From NCBI GenBank assembly GCA_010092695.1, contig JAADJJ010000001.1:2542001-2606000 (forward strand): a stretch of DNA of 64,000 bases, given 5' to 3'. Source of the stretch: Enterobacteriaceae bacterium 4M9 (GTDB lineage Bacteria > Pseudomonadota > Gammaproteobacteria > Enterobacterales > Enterobacteriaceae). The notes under the pieces were generated by a model. The model saw only the letters and a list, made by a program, of their open reading frames with translations, did not search any database and was not told the DNA's origin. Made by a program: the position numbers and the translations under genes. Below, piece after piece: positions 41,959 through 50,753 of this stretch; the first letter of the stretch is position 1; each line of letters begins with the position of its first letter.

Positions 41959-42564
41959 CTATGGACGTGCTTGTTGCCAGGTTGTCAGAGAGGTTTGAAT
42001 CTCCTGCTTTGCTGTTGCCACATCGCCATAGCCGTTCAGTTCTACCTTCTTGCGCCCCTGCGGCAGTTGTTTGTACACACGGAAAAATGCCTCAAGCCGC
42101 TCACGCTCAATTTTGGGTAAATCCTCCACTGTTTTCACCTCATCCCAGGTCGGGTCAATGTCGCTTGCGGGTACGGCGACTATTTTGTTGTCACTCTCGC
42201 CACCATCCGTCATTTTGAGCACGCCTATCGGGCGTAGTTTAATCAATGTGCCAGGGTACAGCGGTGCGCGGGTATAGAAAATCACATCCAGCGGGTCGCC
42301 ATCGGCCCCGCGCGATTGAGTGATTGAACCATAGTTAGCCGGGTATGCCACCGGCATCGACTGAAAGCGGTCGACGACAATAAAGCCGGTTTTGGCGTCA
42401 GTTTCATATTTAATCATGCCGCCTGCCGGGATTTCGGTGACGGCATAAAACGCCTCGGGATGCGTTTCCGGCTGCGGAAAATCAAGCACATTTTGCGCGC
42501 GGGTGCTGGCAGAAGCAGCAAGCGTGAGGAGCGTAATCAGCAGGTTTTTTTTTATCGGATTCAT
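41959..42564 (-). CDS. Exported family I inorganic pyrophosphatase
   Basis: A 201-residue soluble pyrophosphatase with an N-terminal Sec signal (MNPIKKNLLITLLTLAASASTRAQ, cleavage near 23). The family I signature is DGDPLDVIFYT with the three metal-binding Asp, preceded by MPVAYPANYGSI and KYETDAKTGFIVVDRF, and followed by DNKIVAVPASDIDPTWDEV. It hydrolyses pyrophosphate to phosphate. The housekeeping enzyme is cytoplasmic; this copy would act in the periplasm, where it could release phosphate from external pyrophosphate. Monocistronic. Downstream hairpin at 41929. Confidence 0.92.
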   Translation of the reverse strand: MNPIKKNLLITLLTLAASASTRAQNVLDFPQPETHPEAFYAVTEIPAGGMIKYETDAKTGFIVVDRFQSMPVAYPANYGSITQSRGADGDPLDVIFYTRAPLYPGTLIKLRPIGVLKMTDGGESDNKIVAVPASDIDPTWDEVKTVEDLPKIERERLEAFFRVYKQLPQGRKKVELNGYGDVATAKQEIQTSLTTWQQARP

Positions 42565-43025
42565 GATGTTGCCCGTTATGCGATGAAGCGCTCAATCTGG
42601 CAGCAGCCTGTGACGGCGCGATGACGTTTCTCTGGCAGTTTTGTGACGTAAACGCCCGCTTATAACGAGCATTCCGTCAGGTTACTGCCCCTCCAGCTCA
42701 TCGTTTTGTACGCCGGAACGCTCGCCTGTCGATAATCACGCAGTGCTTTTATGTCACTGCAAGGCGCGCCAGTCTCTGACAGATTTTTTTAAAGCAGACG
42801 CAGCAGGTCTTCTGGCCCTGGGCAACGCCTTGTCTGGCGCTAAGTCATTTGCTGAATAACCGAACGGAGCCAGCGCGGGTTTTAGCGAGACAGGAACCCG
42901 CTTCACCCAATCCTGTATGTGATATTAACGCCATGATTTGCGCGAATCCGGGTGAGTCGTGTTCAGTCACCTTCGGGCTGCTAACACCGCTAATACCTGC
43001 CAGCGGCTCGTATCTGCATAAAGCA
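42565..43025. other. Intergenic stretch between ppa-like and tcuC genes
   Basis: About 460 bases in which I see no supported coding gene on either strand. It should contain the promoter of the pyrophosphatase gene near 42570-42650. Nothing else was recognised. Confidence 0.4.
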
Positions 43026-43044
43026 GGCCCGCATACCGCGGGCC
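43026..43044 (-). terminator. Terminator of the tcu operon
   Basis: GGCCCGC pairs with GCGGGCC about 30 bases after the tcuC stop on the minus strand, followed by TGCTTTATG. Confidence 0.65.
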
Positions 43045-43073
43045 AGTTTGATAGTGGTGCAAAACACACAATG

Positions 43074-44402
43074 TTATCGTGACACTGTCACGCCCTCTTC
43101 TTGTGTATTGCTCACGCGCAGGAACAGCGCGCAGGTGGCGGCTAGACCACAGAATGCGGCACACATCAGCCACCAGGCAGGCGAGCTGCGGCTACCGGTA
43201 AACTCAACCAGTGCAGTGGAAATCACCGGCGTCAGGCCACCAAACACCGCCGTTGCCAGGCTAAAGGCCAGCGAGAACCCAACGGTTCGTACGTAAACTG
43301 GCATGATTTCGGTAAGCGCAGCCACCATTGCGCCGTTATACATGCCAAAAAAGAACGAGAACCATAGCAGCACCAACGTCATCCGCGTAAAATCCGGCGC
43401 GGCCGTAAGCCAGGTCATAGCAGGCCAGGTGGTGAGCAGTGCCAGCACCGTAATACTCATCAGCACGGCGCGTCGCCCGATGCGGTCTGAAATCGCCCCG
43501 CCTATCGGCAGCCAGAAAAAATTAGAAATCCCCACCAGCATAGTCACCGTCAGGCTCTCTTCTGCACTCAGATGCAGCACCGTTTTGCCGTAAGTCGGCG
43601 TATAAACAGTAATGAAATAGAACGTGGTGGTGGTCATGGCCACAAGTAATGTGCCTGCCAGCACCCGCCGCCAGTTTTGAGCGATGGTGCTGAAAATTTC
43701 TTTACTGTCCGGGCGGTGGCGACGTTGCAGAAACTCTTCGGTTTCCTGCAACGAACGACGCAGGACAAAAATGAGTGGGATTATCATGCAGCCGATAAAA
43801 AACGGAATGCGCCAGGCCCACTGGCTGATTTCATCCGGACTGAATAGCTGGTTAAGACCGTAGCCAAGCAGCGCAGCAAACACAATCGCCACCTGCTGGC
43901 TGGCAGACTGCCAGCTGGTATAAAAACCCTTGTGCCCTGGTGTGGCAATTTCAGAGAGATACACCGACACACCGCCCAGCTCCACACCTGCGGAAAAGCC
44001 CTGCAGCAACCTTCCCACTAGCACCAGCAGCGGCGCTGCAATACCCAGCGTGGCGTAACCTGGCACCAGAGCAATCAGCAGCGTGCCGCAGCCCATTATC
44101 CCGAGTGTGACCATCAGCCCCTTGCGCCGCCCAATGCGGTCAATATAGGAGCCGAGCACGATTGCGCCGATGGGGCGCATCAGGAATCCGGAGCCAAACA
44201 CGGCGAAGGTCAGCATGAGTGAGGCGAACTCACTGCCAGCAGGAAAAAATACGTGCGCGATGTGCGTGGCGTAAAAGCCAAACAGGAAGAAGTCGAACTG
44301 CTCAAGGAAATTACCGCTGGTGACGCGCAGGATCGCACCCACCTTTCCTCTGCGCCCGTTTGGGTGTTGAGAGACAGGATTATTCACGGTCAGGTTCTCC
44401 AT
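43074..44402 (-). CDS. tcuC: TcuC, MFS tricarballylate/citrate-type proton symporter
   Basis: A 442-residue metabolite:H+ symporter (MHS branch of MFS) closely resembling Salmonella TcuC and CitA. Typical stretches: FLEQFDFFLFGFYATHIAHVFFP, FGSGFLMRPIGAIVLGSYIDRIGRRKGLMVTL (about 70-105), LQGFSAGVELGGVSVYLSEIATPGHKGFYTSWQSASQQVA and FFGMYNGAMVAALTEIMPVYVRTVGFSLAFSLATAVFGGLTP. It imports tricarballylate for the enzymes encoded just upstream. ATG at 44402 has no clear ribosome-binding site; GTG six codons later is preceded by GGAG and may be the real start. Last gene of tcuABC. Confidence 0.92.
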   Translation of the reverse strand: MENLTVNNPVSQHPNGRRGKVGAILRVTSGNFLEQFDFFLFGFYATHIAHVFFPAGSEFASLMLTFAVFGSGFLMRPIGAIVLGSYIDRIGRRKGLMVTLGIMGCGTLLIALVPGYATLGIAAPLLVLVGRLLQGFSAGVELGGVSVYLSEIATPGHKGFYTSWQSASQQVAIVFAALLGYGLNQLFSPDEISQWAWRIPFFIGCMIIPLIFVLRRSLQETEEFLQRRHRPDSKEIFSTIAQNWRRVLAGTLLVAMTTTTFYFITVYTPTYGKTVLHLSAEESLTVTMLVGISNFFWLPIGGAISDRIGRRAVLMSITVLALLTTWPAMTWLTAAPDFTRMTLVLLWFSFFFGMYNGAMVAALTEIMPVYVRTVGFSLAFSLATAVFGGLTPVISTALVEFTGSRSSPAWWLMCAAFCGLAATCALFLRVSNTQEEGVTVSR

Positions 44403-44479
44403 TGTACATTGCTGTAGGGTGGCTCTGCGGCCACAGGTTTTTTGTCATATCACGCGCCGCCCGCCTGGCAGCGCGAGTT

Positions 44480-45601
44480 TTAACGCTGGCGTTTCTCTAT
44501 CGCCCACTTCAGTAATGCGGCACAGCGGTAAAAGCCGTGGGCAAATTTGCCGTACGGCAGCGTCAGAAACAGCGCCATCACCATGCCCAGATGTACGGCG
44601 AGCAGTGCGCCCATGAAGGTGCTATCACGCCATGCCAGCAGCGCCAGCCCGCTTAAGCTGATAAGGAACAGCAGCAGACAAAATCCGCGGTCCATCCCTT
44701 TTTGCTGCGCATCACCGTGCAGCGGCGCACGTCTGAGATTGAGCCACAACAGCCCGGCAGGACCGATGCAAAGGCCAATGCCGCCCAGCGTGCCAAGCAC
44801 TACGGGCAGACTGAATAGCGGATACGGCGCCTCCTGCCCCAGCAGGTAGTGGTAACCCGTCGCTACAATCGTTGCGGCAAAACAGAGCATGAAGCCGTAA
44901 AACGTGAAGTGGTGAAACAGACGGCGGCGCTGGGTAAAACGGTCGTTTTCGTCGTTACAGCCTTCGCCGTGGCCACCGTCGAGGTATTTCAACGTGAGCG
45001 CATTGCCTGCGGCCTCAAGGGCAGCCGGTGCCTGCGGTATGCCGCCCGAAATGCCGCGCCAGAAACGCACCACGCCGGTCATCAGCACCAGCAGTGCGCA
45101 AACAAAAACGCCGCCAAACATGGCTGCCAGCAAACCGTGAGGGAAAATACGGTAGAAATTACCGGCCAGAGGTTCATGCAGCAGGCTGCCCTGCATCGCC
45201 ACGGCCAGCAGTAAAAACAGACTCAGGCAGCCCGCTAACGCCAGTACGGTGGTGATACCGGCATGGCGATAAAGTGCCGCAAAGCGCGGTGGCCATGCAT
45301 AGCTCTGGTAGGTTTCCAGACGTACTTTTGCCATTGCCTGTGGCACCGTAATGGCAAACTCGTGCGGCGGCGCGTACTGGCAGGCGTGCAGGCAGGCCCC
45401 GCAGTTGTGGCACAGGTTGGCAAGGTAGTTTACGTCGGCCTGGTTAAATTCCAGCCTGTGGGTCATGGCAGGAAAAACGGCACAAAACCCTTCGCAGTAA
45501 CGACAGGCATTGCACACCTGCATAACGCGTGCGGCTTCGGCTTCGTTCGGGCTGAGCACCTGAGCCTGTTCAATTAATACATCAATATTAAGCCGCTGCA
45601 T
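44480..45601 (-). CDS. tcuB: TcuB, membrane electron-transfer protein of tricarballylate use
   Basis: A 373-residue membrane protein that reoxidises the flavin of TcuA and passes electrons to the quinone pool. The N-terminal part has two cysteine motifs for iron-sulfur clusters, CNACRYCEGFCAVFP (about 30-44) and CHNCGACLHACQYAPP (about 63-78). About six hydrophobic helices with several histidines follow (HHFTFYGFMLCFAATIVATGYHYLL), fitting haem or quinone binding. It overlaps tcuA by 14 bp with AGAGAGGTGAACC before its start. Confidence 0.92.
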   Translation of the reverse strand: MQRLNIDVLIEQAQVLSPNEAEAARVMQVCNACRYCEGFCAVFPAMTHRLEFNQADVNYLANLCHNCGACLHACQYAPPHEFAITVPQAMAKVRLETYQSYAWPPRFAALYRHAGITTVLALAGCLSLFLLLAVAMQGSLLHEPLAGNFYRIFPHGLLAAMFGGVFVCALLVLMTGVVRFWRGISGGIPQAPAALEAAGNALTLKYLDGGHGEGCNDENDRFTQRRRLFHHFTFYGFMLCFAATIVATGYHYLLGQEAPYPLFSLPVVLGTLGGIGLCIGPAGLLWLNLRRAPLHGDAQQKGMDRGFCLLLFLISLSGLALLAWRDSTFMGALLAVHLGMVMALFLTLPYGKFAHGFYRCAALLKWAIEKRQR

Positions 45602-46994
45602 GGTTCACCTCTCTTTTCCCGGCAGCCTGGGCTGCTTCACGCCCGGCGATGCAGCCAAAGGTGGTGCCAATCGACATGCCCACGCCTGCGGTATAGCCTT
45701 TACCCAGCACGTTGCCTGCCATCATTTCACCGGCCACAAACAGGTTGTCAGAAGGTTGTCCGTTAAAATGCACGGCGGCGCGTTCGTTTACCTTAAGCCC
45801 CAGATAGGTAAAGGTGATGCCAGGGCGCAGCGCGTAGCCGTAGAACGGCGGCGTATCGATGGGACGCGCCCAGTGGCTTTTCACCGGTGACAGCCCTTCA
45901 GTGCGGCAGTCGTCGAGTATGGCGTGGTTGAAATTACCGCTACGGCAGGCGCGGTTATAGTCATTTACCGTCTGCTCAAACCGGGTCGCGTCCAGCCCCA
46001 GCTGCTGTGCCAGCCCGGCAAGCGTGTGCGACTGCGCACCAGGAAACACCGGCGGCATGAAGTGGCCCGGTGCTTTAGCATCAATAATTGAAAAACCGAT
46101 TTGCCCGGGCTGCTGCGCCACCAGGCGACCCCAGATGGCATAACGTTTAGGCCAGAAGTCTTCGCCTTCGTCGTAAAAACGCTCTGCGTCACGGTTGACC
46201 ACAATCCCCAGCGATACGCAGTCAACGCGGGTACAGATGCCGCCGTCGTAGCGCGGTGCGCGGGCGTCAATCGCCACGCAGTGGGACTGGGATGGCTCAC
46301 CAATAATATCGGCTCCGGCGTCCATCATGAATTTCAGTAACACGCCCTGGTTAAAGCGCGTGCCGCGAATAAGAAAGTTATCGGCAGGCCACTCTCCGGC
46401 GGCGTTTTGCCCCCAGGCTTCGCGCAACCAGTCGCGGTTGGATTCAAAACCCCCACTGGCGAGCACGCAGCTGCGGGCGGTAATACGCGCGTTTGCGGTG
46501 TGTGCGGCAATAAAGCGCCCTTCTTTCAACTCCAGCGATTCAACCGGCGTGTTGTAGCGAATCTCCACACCGAGTTTTTCCGCGCTGCGATAATAGGCAT
46601 TCACCAACGCTTTGCCGCCTCCCATGAAAAACGCGTTAGTGCGTGCAACATGTAAAGCACCGGAAAGCGGTGGCTGAAAATGGACGCCGTGGCGACGCAT
46701 CCAGTCGCGGCAGGTGGATGAGGTGCGGATCACCAGCCGCGCCAGCGCCTCGTTGGTTTGCCCTTGCGTCACCCGCAGCAAATCCTGCCAGAACTCCTCT
46801 TCCGGATAGCTGTCAACCAGCACATCCTGCGGGCCATCGTGCATACAGCGCAAATTGCGGGTATGGGCAGAGTTGCCGCCGCGCCACGCTTTGGGCGCGG
46901 CCTCCAGCATCAGCACTGATGCGCCAGCTTCACGCGCGGTGAGGGCCGCGCACAGCGCTGCATTGCCGCCGCCAATGACAAGCACGTCAAACAT
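45588..46994 (-). CDS. tcuA: TcuA, FAD-dependent tricarballylate dehydrogenase
   Basis: A 468-residue flavoprotein of the fumarate reductase/succinate dehydrogenase flavoprotein class, oxidising tricarballylate to cis-aconitate. The FAD motif is VLVIGGGNAALCAALTAREAGASVLMLEAAP at residues 4-34, then WRGGNSAHTRNLR. Near the end FTYLGLKVNERAAVHFNGQPSDNLFVAGEMMAGNVLGKGYTAGVGMSIGTTFGCIAGREAA completes the FAD site. GGAGTCTGACT precedes the ATG. First enzyme gene, 84 bp after the regulator tcuR. Confidence 0.93.
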   Translation of the reverse strand: MFDVLVIGGGNAALCAALTAREAGASVLMLEAAPKAWRGGNSAHTRNLRCMHDGPQDVLVDSYPEEEFWQDLLRVTQGQTNEALARLVIRTSSTCRDWMRRHGVHFQPPLSGALHVARTNAFFMGGGKALVNAYYRSAEKLGVEIRYNTPVESLELKEGRFIAAHTANARITARSCVLASGGFESNRDWLREAWGQNAAGEWPADNFLIRGTRFNQGVLLKFMMDAGADIIGEPSQSHCVAIDARAPRYDGGICTRVDCVSLGIVVNRDAERFYDEGEDFWPKRYAIWGRLVAQQPGQIGFSIIDAKAPGHFMPPVFPGAQSHTLAGLAQQLGLDATRFEQTVNDYNRACRSGNFNHAILDDCRTEGLSPVKSHWARPIDTPPFYGYALRPGITFTYLGLKVNERAAVHFNGQPSDNLFVAGEMMAGNVLGKGYTAGVGMSIGTTFGCIAGREAAQAAGKREVNHAAA

Positions 46995-47078
46995 AGTCAG
47001 ACTCCATTGTTACTTACTTGTTATGGAACTGTATGTTTTATGACAAGGCAGCGACACGCTGAGTGGCTAAAGGGGGTT

Positions 47079-48005
47079 TTACATTTCGTAAAGGCGTGCT
47101 CCGGGCCAATGGCCATCGGTAACAAGTCGGGTCATGACATCCAGCAATACGACTCTGGCCGCAATCCCGGCAGGAGAAAGCTCATCGTCATTAAGGCTTA
47201 CCAGCAGATTGACCCTTCCTGATGCAGGTGCGTCCAACGCCAGCACGCGTAATTGTTCGTCGTGCAGGCGCGAGACGGCAGCCCCTGGTTGGATGGTTAC
47301 ACCGAGACCGCTGCGCACCGCCTCCATCAGTAGCGTCAGACCATCAATATCCATCACCGAGTTGAGCACATGGGGTTGCCTGGCGCAAAAGCGCTCAACC
47401 AGCGCACGCAGGCCGTGCCCCGCGCTTGGCAGAATGAGCGGCAGCCGGTGGAGGCAGTCCACCGCTATCTTGTCGCCTGCGTGGTTGGCCAGCAGTTTAG
47501 GGTGACCAATAACAAACAGCGTTTCCTCCAGCACGGGTATGGCGCTCCAGCCACTGGCCGGTGCCTGCTGGAATAAAATGCCAAGGTCGAGCTGGCGCGT
47601 GGCAATTTGCGTAGCCACATTGCCCGACAAGCTCTCCACTACGTGCAGACGTACATCTGCGTAGCGCTCACGCATGGCGTGGATAAACGGCAAACCGAGT
47701 ACCGATGCGGTACTCGGTGCCATGCCAACGCTGACGTGCCCTGACAGGCGGGCACTTTGCGCCGCTTTAACTGCATCGCTGGCGTGGCGCAGGGTCAGCT
47801 GTGCCTGGTGAAAAAAAGCAAGCCCGGCGCCGGTAGGCTGCACACCGCGTGAAGTTCGCTGTAGCAGACGCGTGGCAAGTTCGTCTTCAAGTCGACTAAT
47901 TTGCTGGCTGAGTGCAGAAACGCCCACGGCCAGGTGTTGTGCAGCCCCGGAAAAACTTCCAGCCTCAATAACGCTCACGAAATACTTAAGTTGGCGCAGC
48001 TCCAT
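47079..48005 (-). CDS. tcuR: TcuR, LysR-type regulator of the tcu operon
   Basis: A 308-residue LysR-type regulator. The helix-turn-helix spans residues 1-60 (MELRQLKYFVSVIEAGSFSGAAQHLAVGVSALSQQISRLEDELATRLLQR). The effector domain follows (SGHVSVGMAPSTASVLGLPFIHAM). The start at 48005 is the standard LTTR start; longer forms lack a family match. Position upstream of tcuABC in the same direction fits Salmonella tcuR, which activates the operon with tricarballylate. The 84-bp gap to tcuA would hold the operator. Confidence 0.88.
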   Translation of the reverse strand: MELRQLKYFVSVIEAGSFSGAAQHLAVGVSALSQQISRLEDELATRLLQRTSRGVQPTGAGLAFFHQAQLTLRHASDAVKAAQSARLSGHVSVGMAPSTASVLGLPFIHAMRERYADVRLHVVESLSGNVATQIATRQLDLGILFQQAPASGWSAIPVLEETLFVIGHPKLLANHAGDKIAVDCLHRLPLILPSAGHGLRALVERFCARQPHVLNSVMDIDGLTLLMEAVRSGLGVTIQPGAAVSRLHDEQLRVLALDAPASGRVNLLVSLNDDELSPAGIAARVVLLDVMTRLVTDGHWPGARLYEM

Positions 48006-48398
48006 ATGTGCTCTCTGACAGAAAAGACGCTTCAGGGGATAGCGCAAAAACAGGTCGCTGGCTCGTCTGAAAGTGCAGAAATGGGAGGCGACACGATTTT
48101 CTGGTCTCCAGGAGGCCATTTACGGCAGATCAGATGTGGTACTTAAAGGAATTTTATTTAACCCGGCCCAGTCCGCATGACCTTACTGTCTGCGCCGTCT
48201 TTACGACTTGCCGCCTTCTCGCATCTGGCGATTCGTAACCGTTCAAAAAACAGCCATGACATCGCCGTAATACGCAATATCAATATCTGGCTTTTTTTTA
48301 GCATGCACTGCCATATCGTGCGCAATAACGCCCGTCAATCGCAGCCAAATGCCAGGCATAAGTTTTTATAATAACGACCCATTCTGCAAGGAGGAGAT
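48006..48398. promoter_or_regulatory. Divergent promoter region between tcuR and azlC
   Basis: About 390 bases without a supported gene. It must contain the tcuR and azlC promoters. No dyad or hairpin was clear by eye. Confidence 0.35.
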
Positions 48399-49139
48399 AT
48401 GCGTCGTACCCTGCTCTTGTCCGGTTCCCCCGCCAGCCCTGTGGGCAGCGAAATCACGCGCGGCTGTGTTGCCGTGCTGCCGATGCTTATCGGTATTATT
48501 CCCTTTGCCCTGCTGCTGGGTGCCCAGGCGGCGGCTAAAGGGATGACGGCCATTGAATTGCCGCTAATGACCGGGCTTAACTTTGCCGGAGGCTCTGAGT
48601 TTGCCGCTATTGCGCTGTGGACCTCGCCGCCGCACCTCCTTGCCATCATGATGGTCACGTTTTTGGTCAACAGCCGTCATTTATTGATGGGCGCTGCGAT
48701 GGCAGCGCATTTAGGTCATCTACCGCTTCGCAAAGCCGTGCCTGCACTGCTGGTGATGTGTGATGAAAGCTGGGCGTTGGGCATGGCTGACGCCGCCCGT
48801 CGCCGCCAGGAAGGCATGACGCCAGGCTTCAGCATGCCCTATTACGTGGGTGTTGCCGGTTCACTGTGGGTCATGTGGGTGCTGTTTACCGGCCTTGGCG
48901 TGCTGATTGGCCCGGTGTTAGGTGACATCACGCGCTGGGGTTTTGATATGGCGTTCCCGGCGGTGTTTCTGGTGCTGCTGCGCGGCATGTGGAAAGGCAC
49001 CCGTTCGGCCTTCCCGTGGCTGGTAAGCCTGGTGGCAGCGGCCACCACCTGGCACTATTTCCCCGGCTCCGCATACTATGTGCCAGTCGGCGCGGGCGCG
49101 GGTATTCTCACCATTCTGCTGATGACCGCGAGGGGCTGA
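48399..49139 (+). CDS. azlC: AzlC-family branched-chain amino acid exporter subunit
   Basis: A 246-residue membrane protein of the AzlC/YgaZ (LIV-E) family with six or seven helices. Family text: GCVAVLPMLIGIIPFALLLGAQAAAKGM, LNFAGGSEFAAIALW, VTFLVNSRHLLMGAAMAAHL and CDESWALGMADAARR. With its small AzlD partner it exports branched-chain amino acids or related compounds. AAGGAGGAGAT precedes the ATG. azlD follows after two bases. An Lrp-type regulator is convergent on the operon end. Confidence 0.9.
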   Translation: MRRTLLLSGSPASPVGSEITRGCVAVLPMLIGIIPFALLLGAQAAAKGMTAIELPLMTGLNFAGGSEFAAIALWTSPPHLLAIMMVTFLVNSRHLLMGAAMAAHLGHLPLRKAVPALLVMCDESWALGMADAARRRQEGMTPGFSMPYYVGVAGSLWVMWVLFTGLGVLIGPVLGDITRWGFDMAFPAVFLVLLRGMWKGTRSAFPWLVSLVAAATTWHYFPGSAYYVPVGAGAGILTILLMTARG

Positions 49140-49141
49140 CC

Positions 49142-49426
49142 GTGACCATACTGACCATTGTACTGATGGCAATGACCACCTGGTTTACCCGCGTGGCGGG
49201 TTTTATGCTGTTGCGCGAGCGCACGCTGGGCCCACGCGTGCGTGCGGTGATGGAGGCGGCACCAGGGTGCGTGCTGATTACCGTGATTGCCCCACATTTT
49301 GTGACGACGAACCCGGCAGATATCCTCGGGCTTGCCATTGCGCTGTTAGCGGCCATGCGCTTTTCGCTGCTGCCAACGGTGGTCATCAGCGTGGTTGCCA
49401 CCGCTGTGCTGCGGGCACTGCTCTGA
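49142..49426 (+). CDS. azlD: AzlD-family small exporter subunit
   Basis: A 94-residue membrane protein with four hydrophobic helices, of the AzlD/YgaH family (VTILTIVLMAMTTWFTRVAGFMLL, VMEAAPGCVLITVIAPHFV, LGLAIALLAAMRFSLLPTVVISVVATAVL). It starts with GTG at 49142, two bases after the azlC stop, and GAGGGG in the azlC end serves as its ribosome-binding site. A longer frame reading from 48989 lies within azlC and is not used. It works with AzlC as a two-part exporter. Its stop directly abuts the convergent Lrp-type gene with no spacer. Confidence 0.88.
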   Translation: MTILTIVLMAMTTWFTRVAGFMLLRERTLGPRVRAVMEAAPGCVLITVIAPHFVTTNPADILGLAIALLAAMRFSLLPTVVISVVATAVLRALL

Positions 49427-49894
49427 TCAGGGCAGCGGTATTTCGGTGGTCTGTTTGATTTTTTGCATCGGAATCTCGGTTTTAATGCTTTGTACGCCGT
49501 CGATGCGCGTCAGATGGTCAATCTGAAAGCGGCGATAGGCGTCCAGATCGGTCACCAGGATGCGCAACAGAAAATCACAGTCACCGGCCATCAGGTGGCA
49601 CTCCACCACCTCCGGTAAATGCTCCACTTCACGGGCAAAATGGTTTACCGTCGCGGCATCCTGGCTTTTGAGCCAGACGCGTGAAAACACGGTCAGCCCC
49701 AGTCCGATAACGGCCGGATTGAGCAACGCGACGTAACGGTCAATAACACCCGCTTCTTCGAGCATCCGCACTCGTCGCAGACAGGGAGACGGCGACAGGC
49801 CCACGCGTTCGGCCAGAATATTGTTAGCAATGCGCCCATCTTCCTGTAGCGTCTTTAATATCCGACGGTCAATCTCGTCGAGTTTCCAGGGCAT
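49427..49894 (-). CDS. Lrp/AsnC-family transcriptional regulator
   Basis: A 155-residue regulator. The N-terminal helix-turn-helix is LDEIDRRILKTLQEDGRIANNILAERVGLSPSPCLRRVRMLEEAGVI (residues 4-50). The C-terminal RAM ligand domain follows (VECHLMAGDCDFLLRILVTDLDAYRRF). Such proteins sense amino acids. Being convergent with and touching azlCD, it is a likely regulator of the exporter, responding to the amino acid that AzlCD exports. That link is inference. Confidence 0.92.
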   Translation of the reverse strand: MPWKLDEIDRRILKTLQEDGRIANNILAERVGLSPSPCLRRVRMLEEAGVIDRYVALLNPAVIGLGLTVFSRVWLKSQDAATVNHFAREVEHLPEVVECHLMAGDCDFLLRILVTDLDAYRRFQIDHLTRIDGVQSIKTEIPMQKIKQTTEIPLP

Positions 49895-50054
49895 TTATTG
49901 CCATCCTTATCGTTTTTTTAGCATTGGGTGCTACCAGTTTATCGTATTAATTCCAGATTAATCTTGAAACTTTCTCAGGTGCACATTCTGACGCTGTAAA
50001 ATATCCCCGTGGATGATAATGTCTGTTCTCACCATTTATTGTTGAGGTTTTCTT

Positions 50055-50684
50055 ATGTCTCAGGACGTACAACCTTCCCCGATCGTGTTGGTCCAGCAGT
50101 TGCAGGCGCTGTCTCAGACTGGACTCACCTACGCTCAGGACGCGTACGACATTAAGCGTTATGAATCATTACGCGAGATTGCAACGAAACTGATGACCCA
50201 ACTGTTGGAGATGGAACCTCACGTAGTTTTGGGGCGTGTATATTGCGCCCAGCAGGGTTATGCAACACCGAAAGTCGACTCCCGCGGCGTTATCATTCGC
50301 GATAACAAAGTGCTGCTGGTGCGAGAAGCTGACGATGGCGGCTGGAGCCTGCCAGGTGGCTGGGTCGACGTGGGCGACAGCCCATCAGGTTCGGTATGTC
50401 GTGAAGTCTGGGAAGAAACCGGGCTTGAAGTGACATCGAAACGTTTGATTGGCGTGTGGGACCGCAATCAACACGATCATCCGCCTTATCCGTGGCATGT
50501 CTACAAGCTGTTCTTCCACTGTGAAGAAACGGGTGGCGAACTGCGCACCAGTGATGAATCCACCGATGTGGCATTTTTCGCGCTCGATGACCTGCCGGAA
50601 TTGTCGTTGACCCGCGTGGTACCGGAAGAGATTTTCACCAGCGTGCGTATTATTCAGGAAGGCAGTGCCCCCTGGTGCGACTGA
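50055..50684 (+). CDS. Nudix hydrolase with N-terminal NUDIX_N domain
   Basis: A 209-residue pyrophosphohydrolase. The N-terminal helical domain covers residues 1-75 (LQALSQTGLTYAQDAYDIKRYESLREIATKLM), as in ADP-ribose or CDP-choline Nudix enzymes. The Nudix box reads GGWVDVGDSPSGSVCREVWEETGLEV (about 99-124) with all catalytic glutamates present (REVWEETG). The substrate is probably a nucleoside diphosphate linked to a small group. The upstream TTGTTGAGG serves as ribosome-binding region. A strong terminator follows. Confidence 0.92.
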   Translation: MSQDVQPSPIVLVQQLQALSQTGLTYAQDAYDIKRYESLREIATKLMTQLLEMEPHVVLGRVYCAQQGYATPKVDSRGVIIRDNKVLLVREADDGGWSLPGGWVDVGDSPSGSVCREVWEETGLEVTSKRLIGVWDRNQHDHPPYPWHVYKLFFHCEETGGELRTSDESTDVAFFALDDLPELSLTRVVPEEIFTSVRIIQEGSAPWCD

Positions 50685-50700
50685 GTGTTTAAAACAAAAA

Positions 50701-50724
50701 ACCCGGTCAGGCACCGGGTTTTTT
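50701..50724 (+). terminator. Intrinsic terminator of the Nudix gene
   Basis: ACCCGG pairs with CCGGGT and runs into TTTTTTA. A run of A before the stem makes it work in the other direction as well, for the LOG-family gene. Confidence 0.92.
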
Positions 50725-50753
50725 ATCACTACACTTCGCGCTGCACATCGGCG

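Noticed and set aside
45588..46994. Fumarate reductase flavoprotein instead of TcuA
   Set aside because: TcuB, TcuC and TcuR neighbours in order and the length favour tricarballylate dehydrogenase.
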